Shown in pieces: positions 25,527 to 34,405 of a DNA stretch of 64,000 bases; position 1 is the first letter of the stretch, and each line of letters starts with the position of its first letter. The stretch lies in NCBI GenBank assembly GCA_947496145.1, contig CANMBS010000013.1, positions 1-64,000 of the forward strand, written 5' to 3'. Source of the stretch: an uncultured Pseudovibrio sp. GTDB lineage: Bacteria; Pseudomonadota; Alphaproteobacteria; Rhizobiales; Stappiaceae. Below the pieces are notes generated by a model that searched no databases, was not told the origin of the DNA, and worked only from the letters and a program-made list of their open reading frames with translations. A program made the position numbers and the translations under genes.

Positions 25527-26417
25527 ATGCAGAAAATTAAGCAATCGGCAAGGAGACGGTCGACGCGCATTCCTGCGTGGCGTCTTTCTTTACGCCGTGT
25601 TGTTCGATCTAATGCATTTCAGTACACCTTCCTCACCCTCATTGTCGTCAATGCCATCAGTCTGGGGCTGGCTACGTCTCCCTCTGTACGCCGGACTATA
25701 GGTGATGGGCAGATCTACTTTGATGATGTGATCATCGGGTTATTCATCTTAGAATTCTTCTTGAAGATCCTTGCTTTTGGTTCGCGTTTTTTCAAGAGCT
25801 GGTGGAACATCTTCGACATTTCAGTGGTCAGCTTTTCGCTGCTTCCGCAATCTGGCTTCCTGAGCGTTTTACGAGCCCTGCGGGTGATGCGGGCCATGCG
25901 GGTCCTCTCATTCCTGCCGCAGTATCGGCAAGTGATGCAAGCGCTTCTGGATGCCCTGCCCGGCATGTTCTCAGTCATGATCGTGCTGGCGCTGATTTAC
26001 TATGTGTTTGCTGTGATGGCGACAGGTCTGTTTGGAGCAAGCTTTCCTGACTGGTTCGGGGATATTGGCCGCTCGCTATACTCACTGTTCCAGATCATGA
26101 CACTGGAGAGCTGGTCCATGGGGATCGTGCGGCCCGTGATGAAAATCTACCCTTACGCCTGGGCCCTCTTCATACCCTTTATCTTCCTGACCGCCTTTGC
26201 TGTGCTCAACCTGTTTATCGGTCTGATCGTCAGCTCCATGCAGGGCATTTATCAGGAAGAACGCAGCGATGACGTGGAACGTCTTCGCCTGCTCGTATCC
26301 GCTGAAAACCGGGCAATTGCGCATCAGTTGGAGATGGCGCAACTGCAGGTGATCAAAACCCTCGAACGCCTCGAAAATCAAATCGAAACCAGCAATAAGA
26401 GAGACCGTGATGAGTGA
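25527..26417 (+). CDS. Bacterial voltage-gated sodium channel (NavBac family) inside the T6SS operon
   Basis: This is a six-helix, single-domain ion channel that should form a homotetramer in the inner membrane. Helices S1-S3 lie at about residues 25-105. S4 (113-135) has Arg116, 119, 122 and 125 at every third position, the voltage sensor. The pore loop reads TLESWSM (192-198), the Na+-selective filter of NaChBac/NavAb-type channels, followed by S6 and a C-terminal coiled coil (about 255-290) that would tetramerise. The start is ATG 25527, with GAGGAG seven bases before it; an ATG at 25509 lacks such a site. The gene ends inside the start of the next gene (eight-base overlap), so it is translated as part of the secretion operon. 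NavBac channels are common in marine bacteria but I know of no standard T6SS role. Confidence 0.93.
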   Translation: MQKIKQSARRRSTRIPAWRLSLRRVVRSNAFQYTFLTLIVVNAISLGLATSPSVRRTIGDGQIYFDDVIIGLFILEFFLKILAFGSRFFKSWWNIFDISVVSFSLLPQSGFLSVLRALRVMRAMRVLSFLPQYRQVMQALLDALPGMFSVMIVLALIYYVFAVMATGLFGASFPDWFGDIGRSLYSLFQIMTLESWSMGIVRPVMKIYPYAWALFIPFIFLTAFAVLNLFIGLIVSSMQGIYQEERSDDVERLRLLVSAENRAIAHQLEMAQLQVIKTLERLENQIETSNKRDRDE

Positions 26418-28398
26418 CTCTGACAAAGATGATGATGATGCTGATCTTGAAGCCCTGCTCGATGACATTATTGAAGAGAGCACTGCAGTACTGGAAGGCG
26501 AAACTGCTGAAAGCGCCTCTGCCAGCGTGTTTGAGCCTGATTTTGGAGAAGTTACCTGTGAAGCTCCCAAGTTGAATATCATGCTGGAGAGTCCGTTCCA
26601 TCTGGCGGTTATCGGCGATTTTTCTGGCCGCGCAAACCGAATGGCGCTTTACACGGCAGATGAACTTGCTGTGCTTAAAGGCCATAATGTGGATGTGGAC
26701 ACAGCGGAAGACCTGCCTGCTCGCTTTAAGATTAATATTGATCTGGACCTTGCTGGCGATGACAAGGTCATCCGTTTTGAACCACGGTGCATTGAAGATT
26801 TCCATCCTGATGAAATCATCGAAGAGTTTGAGATCTTTGATGAGCTGAAGGCGCTACGTTCTTCCTTGAAAAACCCCGGAACCTTCAGCAATGCAGCTGC
26901 AACCATTGATGAATGGCTGGAAAACAAAGGCGAAAAGCCAGTTCGCCGACGCAATTCGCGCGGTTCGGTTGTTGCGGTTGACAAGAAGTTGAGTGACTTT
27001 TCTGCGCTTATCGACCGCCCGGTTGAAGAACATGAAGAAGCTGACGATCTGAGCGAATTGATCGGGAATATCGTTTCTCCCTACATCACTCAGGCAGATG
27101 ACCCACAACTGGATGATTATCTGGAAATCGTTGAGCAAGTGATGACCACCACCTTGAGGAAAATCCTGCAAAACGCCGATTTCCAGTCTTTAGAAAGCGT
27201 GTGGCGTGTGATCGACATGTTGTCACGACGGATTGAAACCTCCACTTCTTTAAAGATCACACTCTATGACATTTCGGCGGAAGACTTCGCCCATGACCTG
27301 AGCGCGACAAACAAGCTTGAAGAAACAGGTTTGTATCGCCTGTTTGTTGAAAATGCCTTGCAGGATGGCGGTGTAGGCACACCAAGCGCAATCGTTGGGC
27401 TTTACACATTTGATATGACGCCACCGCATGCTGAACTGCTGGGGCGTATGTCTAAGATTTGCGCCCACGCACATTCACCCTTTCTGACGTCCCTTGATCG
27501 CAACAATGCGACGCGGAATTTCAAAGAAGTTCCCAAGATCACAGAGAAGACATGGGACAGCCTGCGGGCCATGCCGGAGAGCAACTACATTGGTGTAAGC
27601 CTGCCGCGCTTTATGCTGCGCATGCCATATGGTGCCAAGACTGACCCCATTGATGCCTTTGAGTTTGAGGAGTTCGACGAAAAGGTTGGTTTGAAGGCCA
27701 TGTTGTGGGGTAATCCAGCCGCTCTTGTTGGTCTTGTTCTTGCCAAAGATTATGAGACCAATGGCGGCGGGATGAAACCCGGTTCTATTCTCACCATCAA
27801 TGAAATGCCCTTCCATTACGTACACGACCAATATGGTGATCAGGTCGCCTTGCCCTGCACGGACCGGATGATCTCTCATCGCACCGTCGAGCCGTTAATG
27901 AAGCAGAGCTGGATGCCTCTGGTGTCCATGAAGGGCACACCAGAGGTTCGCATTGCCTCACTGCATGGCCTTGCAGGGGATGTTGTCTCCGGGCGCTGGT
28001 GCGACCAGATTGCCGTTTCCAAGGCTGCTGAATCCCCGTCAGCAACCCCGGCTTCTCGTGTCACTGTCAGCGGAGCCGCTGCTTCACCTGCCATTCAGCA
28101 GCCCGCAGGTGCTGTGGTCGTTGAGACTATTCTCGATCCCAAGAAGACGCCGGAGACGATCTTCCGCATAGAGCCAGTAACTCCGGAGCCTGAAGAAAAT
28201 GAATCTGATGCAGTGGAAGACGCTGACGAAGCAGAGGAGGCTCCTGCTCCAAAACCCAAGGCTGCGGAGCCTGCTGAACCACCTGCTGAGACCTCAGAAC
28301 TGGATGATCTTCTTGCAGACCTATCGTCCGACGATGAACCAGAAGAAGAAGATGATGGCATGGACCCAGAGCTGGAAGCTTTGCTTGCGGATCTGTGA
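26410..28398 (+). CDS. TssB-TssC-like sheath fusion protein
   Basis: This 662-aa protein joins both sheath-type domains in one chain. After an acidic N-terminus (residues 1-45), residues 55-175 follow TssB: PFHLAVIGDFSG matches PFVAGVMADLSG, and the DVD, FEPRCIEDFHPDEI and LKALRSSL blocks occur in order. Residues 225-530 follow TssC, with LQNADFQSLESVWR, FDMTPPHAELLGRMS, AHAHSPF, LPRFMLRMPYG and FEFEEFDE. It stops after the segment equivalent to QSLQKP, so the last 128 residues of true TssC are absent; instead there is a Pro/Ala/Glu/Asp-rich tail (535-662). The start is ATG 26410; GTG 26407 is also in frame. A sheath cap, regulator or baseplate accessory seems more likely than a polymerising sheath, but this is inference. 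Confidence 0.88.
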   Translation: MSDSDKDDDDADLEALLDDIIEESTAVLEGETAESASASVFEPDFGEVTCEAPKLNIMLESPFHLAVIGDFSGRANRMALYTADELAVLKGHNVDVDTAEDLPARFKINIDLDLAGDDKVIRFEPRCIEDFHPDEIIEEFEIFDELKALRSSLKNPGTFSNAAATIDEWLENKGEKPVRRRNSRGSVVAVDKKLSDFSALIDRPVEEHEEADDLSELIGNIVSPYITQADDPQLDDYLEIVEQVMTTTLRKILQNADFQSLESVWRVIDMLSRRIETSTSLKITLYDISAEDFAHDLSATNKLEETGLYRLFVENALQDGGVGTPSAIVGLYTFDMTPPHAELLGRMSKICAHAHSPFLTSLDRNNATRNFKEVPKITEKTWDSLRAMPESNYIGVSLPRFMLRMPYGAKTDPIDAFEFEEFDEKVGLKAMLWGNPAALVGLVLAKDYETNGGGMKPGSILTINEMPFHYVHDQYGDQVALPCTDRMISHRTVEPLMKQSWMPLVSMKGTPEVRIASLHGLAGDVVSGRWCDQIAVSKAAESPSATPASRVTVSGAAASPAIQQPAGAVVVETILDPKKTPETIFRIEPVTPEPEENESDAVEDADEAEEAPAPKPKAAEPAEPPAETSELDDLLADLSSDDEPEEEDDGMDPELEALLADL

Positions 28399-28419
28399 CC
28401 GGAGCCAATGGAGAGAAAG

Positions 28420-28701
28420 ATGACTGAAATTATTGAAATAAATAGCGCTCCTGAAATTTACGTCATGGAATATGACGGGAACTATTATCTGGTACGCGGC
28501 GCTCAATACCTGGATGACATTCTCTTTGGTAAGGAGCCACTGGGTTTTCCCGTGCTGATCAAGTCTGTGAAAACCTGGGAGGAAGTACTCAACAACTGGG
28601 AAAACACCGGCGGCTCCATGCCCTGGATCTTAAATCCCGGAATTGTTGAGCGGATGGAGCGGGACAATCGCAAACTTGCCTCAGACAACTTTAACGCCTG
28701 A
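28420..28701 (+). CDS. Small T6SS-operon protein of unknown function
   Basis: The 93-aa product is not recognised. It contains a compact acidic/aromatic sequence with EIYVMEYDGNYYLVRG, WEEVLNNWENTGGSMPW and a charged C-terminus; no signal peptide or membrane helix. ATG 28420 is chosen because GGAGA lies just upstream; ATG 28408 would add four residues. The gene sits between the sheath-like fusion and vgrG with short spacing on both sides, so it is co-expressed with them. A chaperone or adaptor for the spike is plausible but unproved. Confidence 0.65.
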   Translation: MTEIIEINSAPEIYVMEYDGNYYLVRGAQYLDDILFGKEPLGFPVLIKSVKTWEEVLNNWENTGGSMPWILNPGIVERMERDNRKLASDNFNA

Positions 28702-28738
28702 GACCCGATGAAAGCCCACTAGTTAAGCAGGTCCCAGA

Positions 28739-30847
28739 ATGTGCGCAGGTAAGATTACTGAGAACCGACTGTTTACAATCAACTTCGATGGTGGAGATGA
28801 CAGTTTTCACCTTTGGAAGATGAAAATGACCAGTGAAATCAGCCAGCTCTACGAGATGGTTGTCGACTGCCGGTCCTTTGAGCATGACCTGGGCCTGGAC
28901 AAGATGCTTGGGCAACCGCTTACTGTGGAGATCAAAAAAGTATCAGGTACAAGCCTGTCTTCAGACCAGTATCTGAACGGGTTCGTGACCAAAGCTACCT
29001 ACACGGGTCAGGAACACGGGTATTCGACTTACAGGCTCATCGTCAAACCATGGCTCTGGTTCTTACAACTCTCCAGCAACTCAAGAATTTTTCAGGAAAA
29101 ATCAACACCTGACATCCTCAAGGAAGTGTTTCAGGACGCTGGCTTCACTGACTTTAAGAATAAACTTAGCGACAGTTATGATCCGCGTCCCTACTGCGTG
29201 CAGTTTCAGGAGAGCGACTTCAATTTTGTCTGCCGTCTGATGGAGCAGGAAGGAATCTATTATTATTTTGAGCATGAAGACGGCCAGCACACAATGGTGC
29301 TGGCGGATTCTTATAGTGCTCATGAAGAGATTAAAGGTGAATCCAGTCTGCCGTTTTTCTCCGAAGAAGATCACTTCCGTCGCGGAACAGATCACTTTTG
29401 GGACTGGCGTCACAACGAGGAAATCCAGACTGATGAAGTGGAGATCAATGACTACGACTTCACGAAACCAACCAGTGATCTAAAAACCAATGCAAGCGAC
29501 AAGAAATCTCACCAGCTTTCCGGGCGCACACGTTATGTGTACCCCGGCATCTATGAGGAAGTAAGCGCGGGTGAAAAGCGTGCAAAGGTATTGGTGGAGG
29601 AAGCGAGCGCGGCCTATGCAAGGGTGCATGCACGTGGCAATGTGCGTGGTCTGCGCCCTGGCTACCTCTTCAAGCTTGATAATTTTCCAGATGATCCCAG
29701 TCAGGAGAAGGAATACCTGATTACCAAGGCAATCTGTGAAATCTCCGTTGAGTACGCGCGATATGAAGATCACAGATTTCACGATGCGATTGTCTACGAG
29801 ATAGAAGCTATCGATTCCAGTGTGCAGTACAGACAACCTTCAACAACGCCCTGGCCCAATATGAACGGATTACAGTCTGCGGTGGTTACAGGTGCTGATG
29901 GAGAGGAAATCTGGACTGATGAATACGGACGTATCAAGGTGCAGTTTCACTGGGACCGGGATGGTCAGAACGATGACAAGTCCTCCTGCTGGGTCCGTGT
30001 GGCGCAAATGTGGGCGGGCAAAAGCTGGGGCGGCCTCCATATTCCACGTGTTGGACAAGAGGTTCTTATTGACTTTCTGGATGGCAATCCCGACCGCCCC
30101 ATTGTGGTTGGCAGTGTTTATAATGGTGAGCAAACAGTTCCCTACACATTGCCTGATGAAGCAACGAAATCAACGATTAAAAGTGAGACCTCGAAAGAAG
30201 GTGGCGGCAACAACGAGTTTCTGTTCGAAGACAAAAAAGATGAAGAGCTTGTTCAGCTGACGGCTGAGAAGGACTACGAGCGCACAGTTAAGAACAATGA
30301 AACAGTTAAAATCGGTTTTGATAAGCAAGAGGATGGCGATCAGACCATTGAGGTTTACAACAATCGGAGCCTGACGATTGATCAGGGCGATGAAACCTAC
30401 ACCATCAAGACCGGTGGCCGTACTACAACAGTCGAAAAAGATGACGCTCTCACAGTGAAGTCTGGTGCTCACACTATTACGGTTGAGAGCGGTGATCAGA
30501 CTATTTCCATGAAGCAAGGCGCTCAGTCGGTTGAAGCCATGAAAGACATCGGCCTGACATCCCAGACCGGTGATGTGAAAGTGGATGCGTCTGCCGGAAA
30601 TGTAAAAATCTCAGGAACCCAGTCGATTGAACTGTCCTGTGGCGGCAGCTCAATCAAGATGGATCCTATGTCAATCACTCTGACAGCAGGCCCAAGCTCT
30701 TTGAAACTGGAGGCCGCTCAGGCGGAACTCAAGGGATTGATGGTCACTGTGAAAGGGGATGTACAAGCGACTGTGGACGGCACACTGACCAACCTGAAAG
30801 GCGCAGGCATTACAAACATCCAAGGCGCTCTTGTGAAGATTAATTGA
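28739..30847 (+). CDS. vgrG: T6SS spike protein VgrG (TssI)
   Basis: VgrG is the trimeric puncturing spike. The gp27-like part spans about residues 1-370 (QFQESDFNFVCRLMEQEGIYYYFEHEDG is diagnostic). The gp5-like OB domain follows with EYGRIKVQFHWDRDG and the WAGKSWGGLHIPRVGQEV block, and then a beta-helix (about 490-702) of short repeats such as VKSGAHTITVESGDQTI. The protein ends with the helix and has no toxin domain, so cargo would be non-covalent. Length is 702 aa. It is followed within nine bases by a small adaptor-like gene and then by PAAR. Confidence 0.95.
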   Translation: MCAGKITENRLFTINFDGGDDSFHLWKMKMTSEISQLYEMVVDCRSFEHDLGLDKMLGQPLTVEIKKVSGTSLSSDQYLNGFVTKATYTGQEHGYSTYRLIVKPWLWFLQLSSNSRIFQEKSTPDILKEVFQDAGFTDFKNKLSDSYDPRPYCVQFQESDFNFVCRLMEQEGIYYYFEHEDGQHTMVLADSYSAHEEIKGESSLPFFSEEDHFRRGTDHFWDWRHNEEIQTDEVEINDYDFTKPTSDLKTNASDKKSHQLSGRTRYVYPGIYEEVSAGEKRAKVLVEEASAAYARVHARGNVRGLRPGYLFKLDNFPDDPSQEKEYLITKAICEISVEYARYEDHRFHDAIVYEIEAIDSSVQYRQPSTTPWPNMNGLQSAVVTGADGEEIWTDEYGRIKVQFHWDRDGQNDDKSSCWVRVAQMWAGKSWGGLHIPRVGQEVLIDFLDGNPDRPIVVGSVYNGEQTVPYTLPDEATKSTIKSETSKEGGGNNEFLFEDKKDEELVQLTAEKDYERTVKNNETVKIGFDKQEDGDQTIEVYNNRSLTIDQGDETYTIKTGGRTTTVEKDDALTVKSGAHTITVESGDQTISMKQGAQSVEAMKDIGLTSQTGDVKVDASAGNVKISGTQSIELSCGGSSIKMDPMSITLTAGPSSLKLEAAQAELKGLMVTVKGDVQATVDGTLTNLKGAGITNIQGALVKIN

Positions 30848-30855
30848 GGTGCATC

Positions 30856-31449
30856 ATGGGAAATATCGTGTCAAATACTACATTGCTCCTCGATACCTAT
30901 AGTTCACTACTTAAGAATCGACCGTTTGAGCTTAGTGATGACGCAACACCACTTGTAGAAAAAGACAAGGCATCCATCGAAGTTGTGGATACCCTTGCAG
31001 AAGCCGAACTTACCTCTGATGCCATTAAGGTGCTGGCCCACGCCCTGAGCAAACCGCGTGCAGTCTGGTGGGCCACGCAGGTTACCCGCGCCTCTTTCCC
31101 AGAAGGAACGAGGCCAACAAAAGAGGAGGAAACTGCGCTAAAAGCCGCAGAAGACTGGGTCCGAAAGCCTGAGGAAGACTTGCGTCGAACTGCAATGCAA
31201 ATTGCAGATGACGGCGGGTATACCAATGCCGCCTGCATGGCGGCTGCGGCAGCAGGATGGAGCAGCGGAAGCCTGGGTTCACCCGAGTTTGACCCGGCCC
31301 CTCCCCCAGAAAACCTAACTAGTATTGCCGTAGGGTCATCTATAGTTTTGTCTGTATATGACAGTAACGTGGAGGACCCGGAAGAGTTCTTAGTCAAAGC
31401 TTTCAAGTTGGGACGAGCACTCGCAGATAATGAAATAGAGGCCCTATGA
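30856..31449 (+). CDS. VgrG-PAAR-linked protein, DUF6931-like
   Basis: The 197-aa product carries a helical block with AIKVLAHALSKPRAVWWATQV and ADDGGYTNAACMAAAAAGWSSGS, which resembles a small family I recall as DUF6931, often next to vgrG and PAAR genes; I could not check this. No signal peptide or membrane segment is seen. The start is ATG 30856, with GAGG seven bases upstream. The end overlaps the PAAR gene by four bases. Position between spike and tip suggests a cargo-loading adaptor. Confidence 0.7.
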   Translation: MGNIVSNTTLLLDTYSSLLKNRPFELSDDATPLVEKDKASIEVVDTLAEAELTSDAIKVLAHALSKPRAVWWATQVTRASFPEGTRPTKEEETALKAAEDWVRKPEEDLRRTAMQIADDGGYTNAACMAAAAAGWSSGSLGSPEFDPAPPPENLTSIAVGSSIVLSVYDSNVEDPEEFLVKAFKLGRALADNEIEAL

Positions 31450-31736
31450 GTTTCCCGGCAGCACGTATGACAGATATGCATGTCTGTCCCATGGTAACCG
31501 GCATCGTTCCTCACGTTGGAGGCCCGATTAGCCTTGGAGCACCCACGGTCCTGATAGGAAACTTACCAGCAGCGCGCATGACTGACATGTGCGTGTGCGT
31601 AGGACCTCCCGATACGATTATGAAGGGTAGTGTCACCACTTTAATCGCCGGCCTTCCGGCGGCGCGGATGTTGGATGTCACTGCACATGGCGGCACGATC
31701 ATCCTTGGCTGGCCCACAGTTCTGATTGGGGGCTGA
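31446..31736 (+). CDS. T6SS spike-tip PAAR protein
   Basis: This 96-aa PAAR-repeat protein caps the VgrG spike with a sharp metal-bound cone. The motif PAARMTDMHVCP occurs at the start, is repeated as PAARMTDMCVCVGPPD, and again as PAARMLDVTAHGG, with the His and Cys residues that bind the tip metal. There is no extension domain, so it is a minimal PAAR. The start overlaps the previous gene (ATGA) and the next gene follows after four bases. Confidence 0.95.
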   Translation: MSFPAARMTDMHVCPMVTGIVPHVGGPISLGAPTVLIGNLPAARMTDMCVCVGPPDTIMKGSVTTLIAGLPAARMLDVTAHGGTIILGWPTVLIGG

Positions 31737-31740
31737 GGAT

Positions 31741-32556
31741 ATGAGCGAGACTTCGAATAAGGTTTTGGTACTTATTCTGACCAAGGGGCATGAGTTGGTC
31801 GATACAGGCAAATGTACGCGGATTCTGCATCAGGGGCGCTGCGTGATCGGACGTGGCAGCGGTGCGGATTGGGTGCTTCCCGATCCTGCAAATCTGCTGT
31901 CGCGCCGTCACTGCGTCGTGGAGTGGACAGGCCAGAAGTATCGTGTGGTGGACACCAGCTCGAACGGTACCTTTGTCAATGACTGGAAAGAACCTGTTCC
32001 CAATGGCGAAGCCTGCGATCTTGAGGAAGGTGATATCATCAAGATCGGGACCTATTACATCAGTACACAGTTTCTTCCGGAAGGAGCGGATGCGCGCATC
32101 AAAGAGGATGATTTTCTCTCTGCATCGGAAAGTAACGACCCGCTTGCTGGATTGCTCCCCAATGAGAACAAAGAGAGTGTGGATGAATGGATCGATGATG
32201 AGGTCGTTTCCTCTGAAGATGAACTTGCTGAGTCTTTAAATGACCCTCTGGAGTCACCTGAATCCATCTTGCGCAAGGCAACTGAAATACTGGATTCAAT
32301 GCCAGTCAGTGAAGGAAAAGAACCCATTCCGCCCGTGAGTTACGGGTATGAAGCCTACACGTATTCAAGCGCTGTTCCGTTTGACAGCGACAGCGGCGTT
32401 TCCAGTGAGGAAGGGGCCAGTGCCTGGGATCACAACCGTACTGAGAGTGATGCTTTCAAACTGCCACGCGCTAATCAGCAAACCATCCCAGAGGACTGGG
32501 ATTTAGACCCAAAGAGTGACCAAGAGAACAAAGCCCGTAAACCAGATGACGATTAA
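31741..32556 (+). CDS. FHA-domain T6SS regulatory protein
   Basis: FHA domains bind phosphothreonine, and in type VI systems the FHA protein is a target of the PpkA kinase that controls assembly. Residues 30-105 form the FHA fold: GRGSGADWVLPDP, LSRRHCVVEW and the SNGTFVND loop. The remainder (110-271) is acidic and low in complexity, with many Ser/Asp/Glu residues that could be phosphorylation sites or a flexible tail. ATG 31741 follows GAGGAT; a TTG at 31726 lies within the PAAR gene. Its likely partner is the kinase at 13433-14245. Confidence 0.9.
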   Translation: MSETSNKVLVLILTKGHELVDTGKCTRILHQGRCVIGRGSGADWVLPDPANLLSRRHCVVEWTGQKYRVVDTSSNGTFVNDWKEPVPNGEACDLEEGDIIKIGTYYISTQFLPEGADARIKEDDFLSASESNDPLAGLLPNENKESVDEWIDDEVVSSEDELAESLNDPLESPESILRKATEILDSMPVSEGKEPIPPVSYGYEAYTYSSAVPFDSDSGVSSEEGASAWDHNRTESDAFKLPRANQQTIPEDWDLDPKSDQENKARKPDDD

Positions 32557-33040
32557 GCACATTAAATGTATTGCGTATGTTTTGCTTTTAAGTATCGGCC
32601 TGGCGTCCTGTTCGGCAGAAATGCCTATGCCTGTCATGATTACGACCACGGTGATCGCAGATAAAGAGCTGAACCAGAACGCTCAGGGCAAGTCCACGCC
32701 GGTTCAGGTCAAGATTTTCTATCTTACTTCTGATGCCGAATTTAAGACTCACGACTTTTTCACGCTGTTTGCAGAAGGTGACAAGGTTTTGGGCAAAAAC
32801 CTGCTTGCTATGAAGGAAGTATTCATAGCTCCCGGCAAGATCATGAAAGTGCCGGTTAAGGTAGATCCAAGCGTAGCCTTTGTTGCTGTTCTTGGGGCCT
32901 TCCGTAAGGTTGATACCGGCACATGGAGTTCGGTGATGATGGTCCCCAACAACAAGCCTTCCTCACTTATCGCGTATCTGAGCAAACTGGAAATTACTCT
33001 GCAACCCGACAAAACTGTAAAAGAAGGATGGTTCTATTAA
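32546..33040 (+). CDS. tssJ: T6SS outer-membrane lipoprotein TssJ
   Basis: TssJ is anchored in the outer membrane and binds the periplasmic end of TssM. A hydrophobic signal peptide ends in the lipobox LASC with the lipidated Cys22. The mature part has the TssJ beta-sandwich pattern, with PVQVKIFYLTSDAEF and FTLFAEGDKVLG, then a middle FIAPGKIMKVPVKVDP. ATG 32546 gives the expected signal peptide and overlaps the FHA gene by 11 bases; a GTG at 32516 is in frame but unneeded. The stop shares one base with the tssK start. Confidence 0.93.
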   Translation: MTIKHIKCIAYVLLLSIGLASCSAEMPMPVMITTTVIADKELNQNAQGKSTPVQVKIFYLTSDAEFKTHDFFTLFAEGDKVLGKNLLAMKEVFIAPGKIMKVPVKVDPSVAFVAVLGAFRKVDTGTWSSVMMVPNNKPSSLIAYLSKLEITLQPDKTVKEGWFY

Positions 33041-34377
33041 TGACCACTCATAACAAAGTTGTCTGGTCAGAAGGCCTGTTTTTACAACCACAGCATTTCC
33101 AGCAGCATGACCGCTATCTGGAACAGCTGGTGAGTGACAGCATCTCTTGTATCCGACCACACACGTGGGGTCTTACGGAATTGCAGATCAATCAGGAGGC
33201 TTTGAAACTCGGTCAGTTCGCTCTTAATCTTGCCAGTGGTCTGATGCCGGATGGCACGCCTTTTAAAATGCCGCAGGAATGCGACGCACCAGCCTCAATC
33301 CAAGTCCCTGAGAGCGTCAAGAATTCGGTTATTTTTCTTGGACTTCCGATCCGGCAGCCGGGGGCGTATGAGTATGAGTATCCAGGAGTGCAGGAAACGG
33401 CTGCACGTTATGTGGTCCATGAATCTGAGGCACGGGATGCCATCACCGGCAGTGATGCAAGCGTGCAGATGGAAACGGGGCGTCTGAGATTTTCATTTAA
33501 GTTTGATTTTGAGGATCTGGAAGGCTGGATTTGCCTTCCTCTTGCCCGGGTGGTTGAAGTTCGAGCTGACAAACAGGTTATTTTGGATGATGAGTATATT
33601 CCAACCTGCTTAGCTTCTCATTCCTCCTCCGTGCTTTATGGCTATATTCGCGAAGTTTGGGGCATGTTGAGCCACCGTGCTGATGCACTTGCAGGCCGTG
33701 TTTCCAACTCCGGCAATAAGGGTGTGGCTGAAATTTCGGACTTTTTGCTGTTACAGACAGTCAATCGTTATGAACCATTGTTTGCTCATTTCTCGCAGAC
33801 CGCCCTGCTTCATCCTGAAGCCCTTTACAGAATTTCTATTCAGCTGGTTGGTGAGCTTGCAACGTTCACAGCAGCGGTGCGCCGCCCGGCAACACTGAAA
33901 CCCTATCGCCACGAAGCCCTCACAGAAACTTTTGAACCTGTGGTTGCACATTTACGGCAACATCTTTCTGCTGTTCTGGAGCAGACTGCTGTGCCAATTC
34001 CTCTTGAAGAGCGCAAGTATGGCGTGCGGGTTGGTATGTTGTTGGATCGCAGCCTGATCAGGTCAGCGCGGTTCGTGCTTGCAGTAAGTGCTGATCTGCC
34101 TTCAGAAGCAATCAACCGACACTTCCCGGGACAGATTACAATTGGCTCAGTAGAGCAAATCCGTGACTTTGTTAATTCGGCACTGGCAGGCATTGCGATT
34201 AAGCAGCTCCCGGTCGCTCCAAGACAAATTCCATATCATACAGGCACAGCCTATTTCGAATTGGATCCGGCTTCTCCTCACTGGGATGAAATCCGGGTTT
34301 CGGGCGGTCTGGCTTTGCATGTTGCTGGCGATTTTCCAAAGCTTGTAATGGAGCTCTGGGCGATCAGAGAGCAATAG
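33040..34377 (+). CDS. tssK: T6SS baseplate-membrane linker TssK
   Basis: TssK is a trimeric adaptor that joins the baseplate to the TssL/TssM membrane complex. The diagnostic N-terminus KVVWSEGLFLQPQHFQQHDRYLE is present, with LFLGLP-like strands, RYEPLFAHFSQT in the helical region, and a C-terminal domain including YFELDPASPHWDEI. ATG 33040 lies in TAATG with the tssJ stop; the longer frame from 32923 lies inside tssJ. Length 445 aa is normal. Confidence 0.95.
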   Translation: MTTHNKVVWSEGLFLQPQHFQQHDRYLEQLVSDSISCIRPHTWGLTELQINQEALKLGQFALNLASGLMPDGTPFKMPQECDAPASIQVPESVKNSVIFLGLPIRQPGAYEYEYPGVQETAARYVVHESEARDAITGSDASVQMETGRLRFSFKFDFEDLEGWICLPLARVVEVRADKQVILDDEYIPTCLASHSSSVLYGYIREVWGMLSHRADALAGRVSNSGNKGVAEISDFLLLQTVNRYEPLFAHFSQTALLHPEALYRISIQLVGELATFTAAVRRPATLKPYRHEALTETFEPVVAHLRQHLSAVLEQTAVPIPLEERKYGVRVGMLLDRSLIRSARFVLAVSADLPSEAINRHFPGQITIGSVEQIRDFVNSALAGIAIKQLPVAPRQIPYHTGTAYFELDPASPHWDEIRVSGGLALHVAGDFPKLVMELWAIREQ

Positions 34378-34405
34378 GCGGCGAACGAAGCGAGGAGTTT
34401 AGAGT

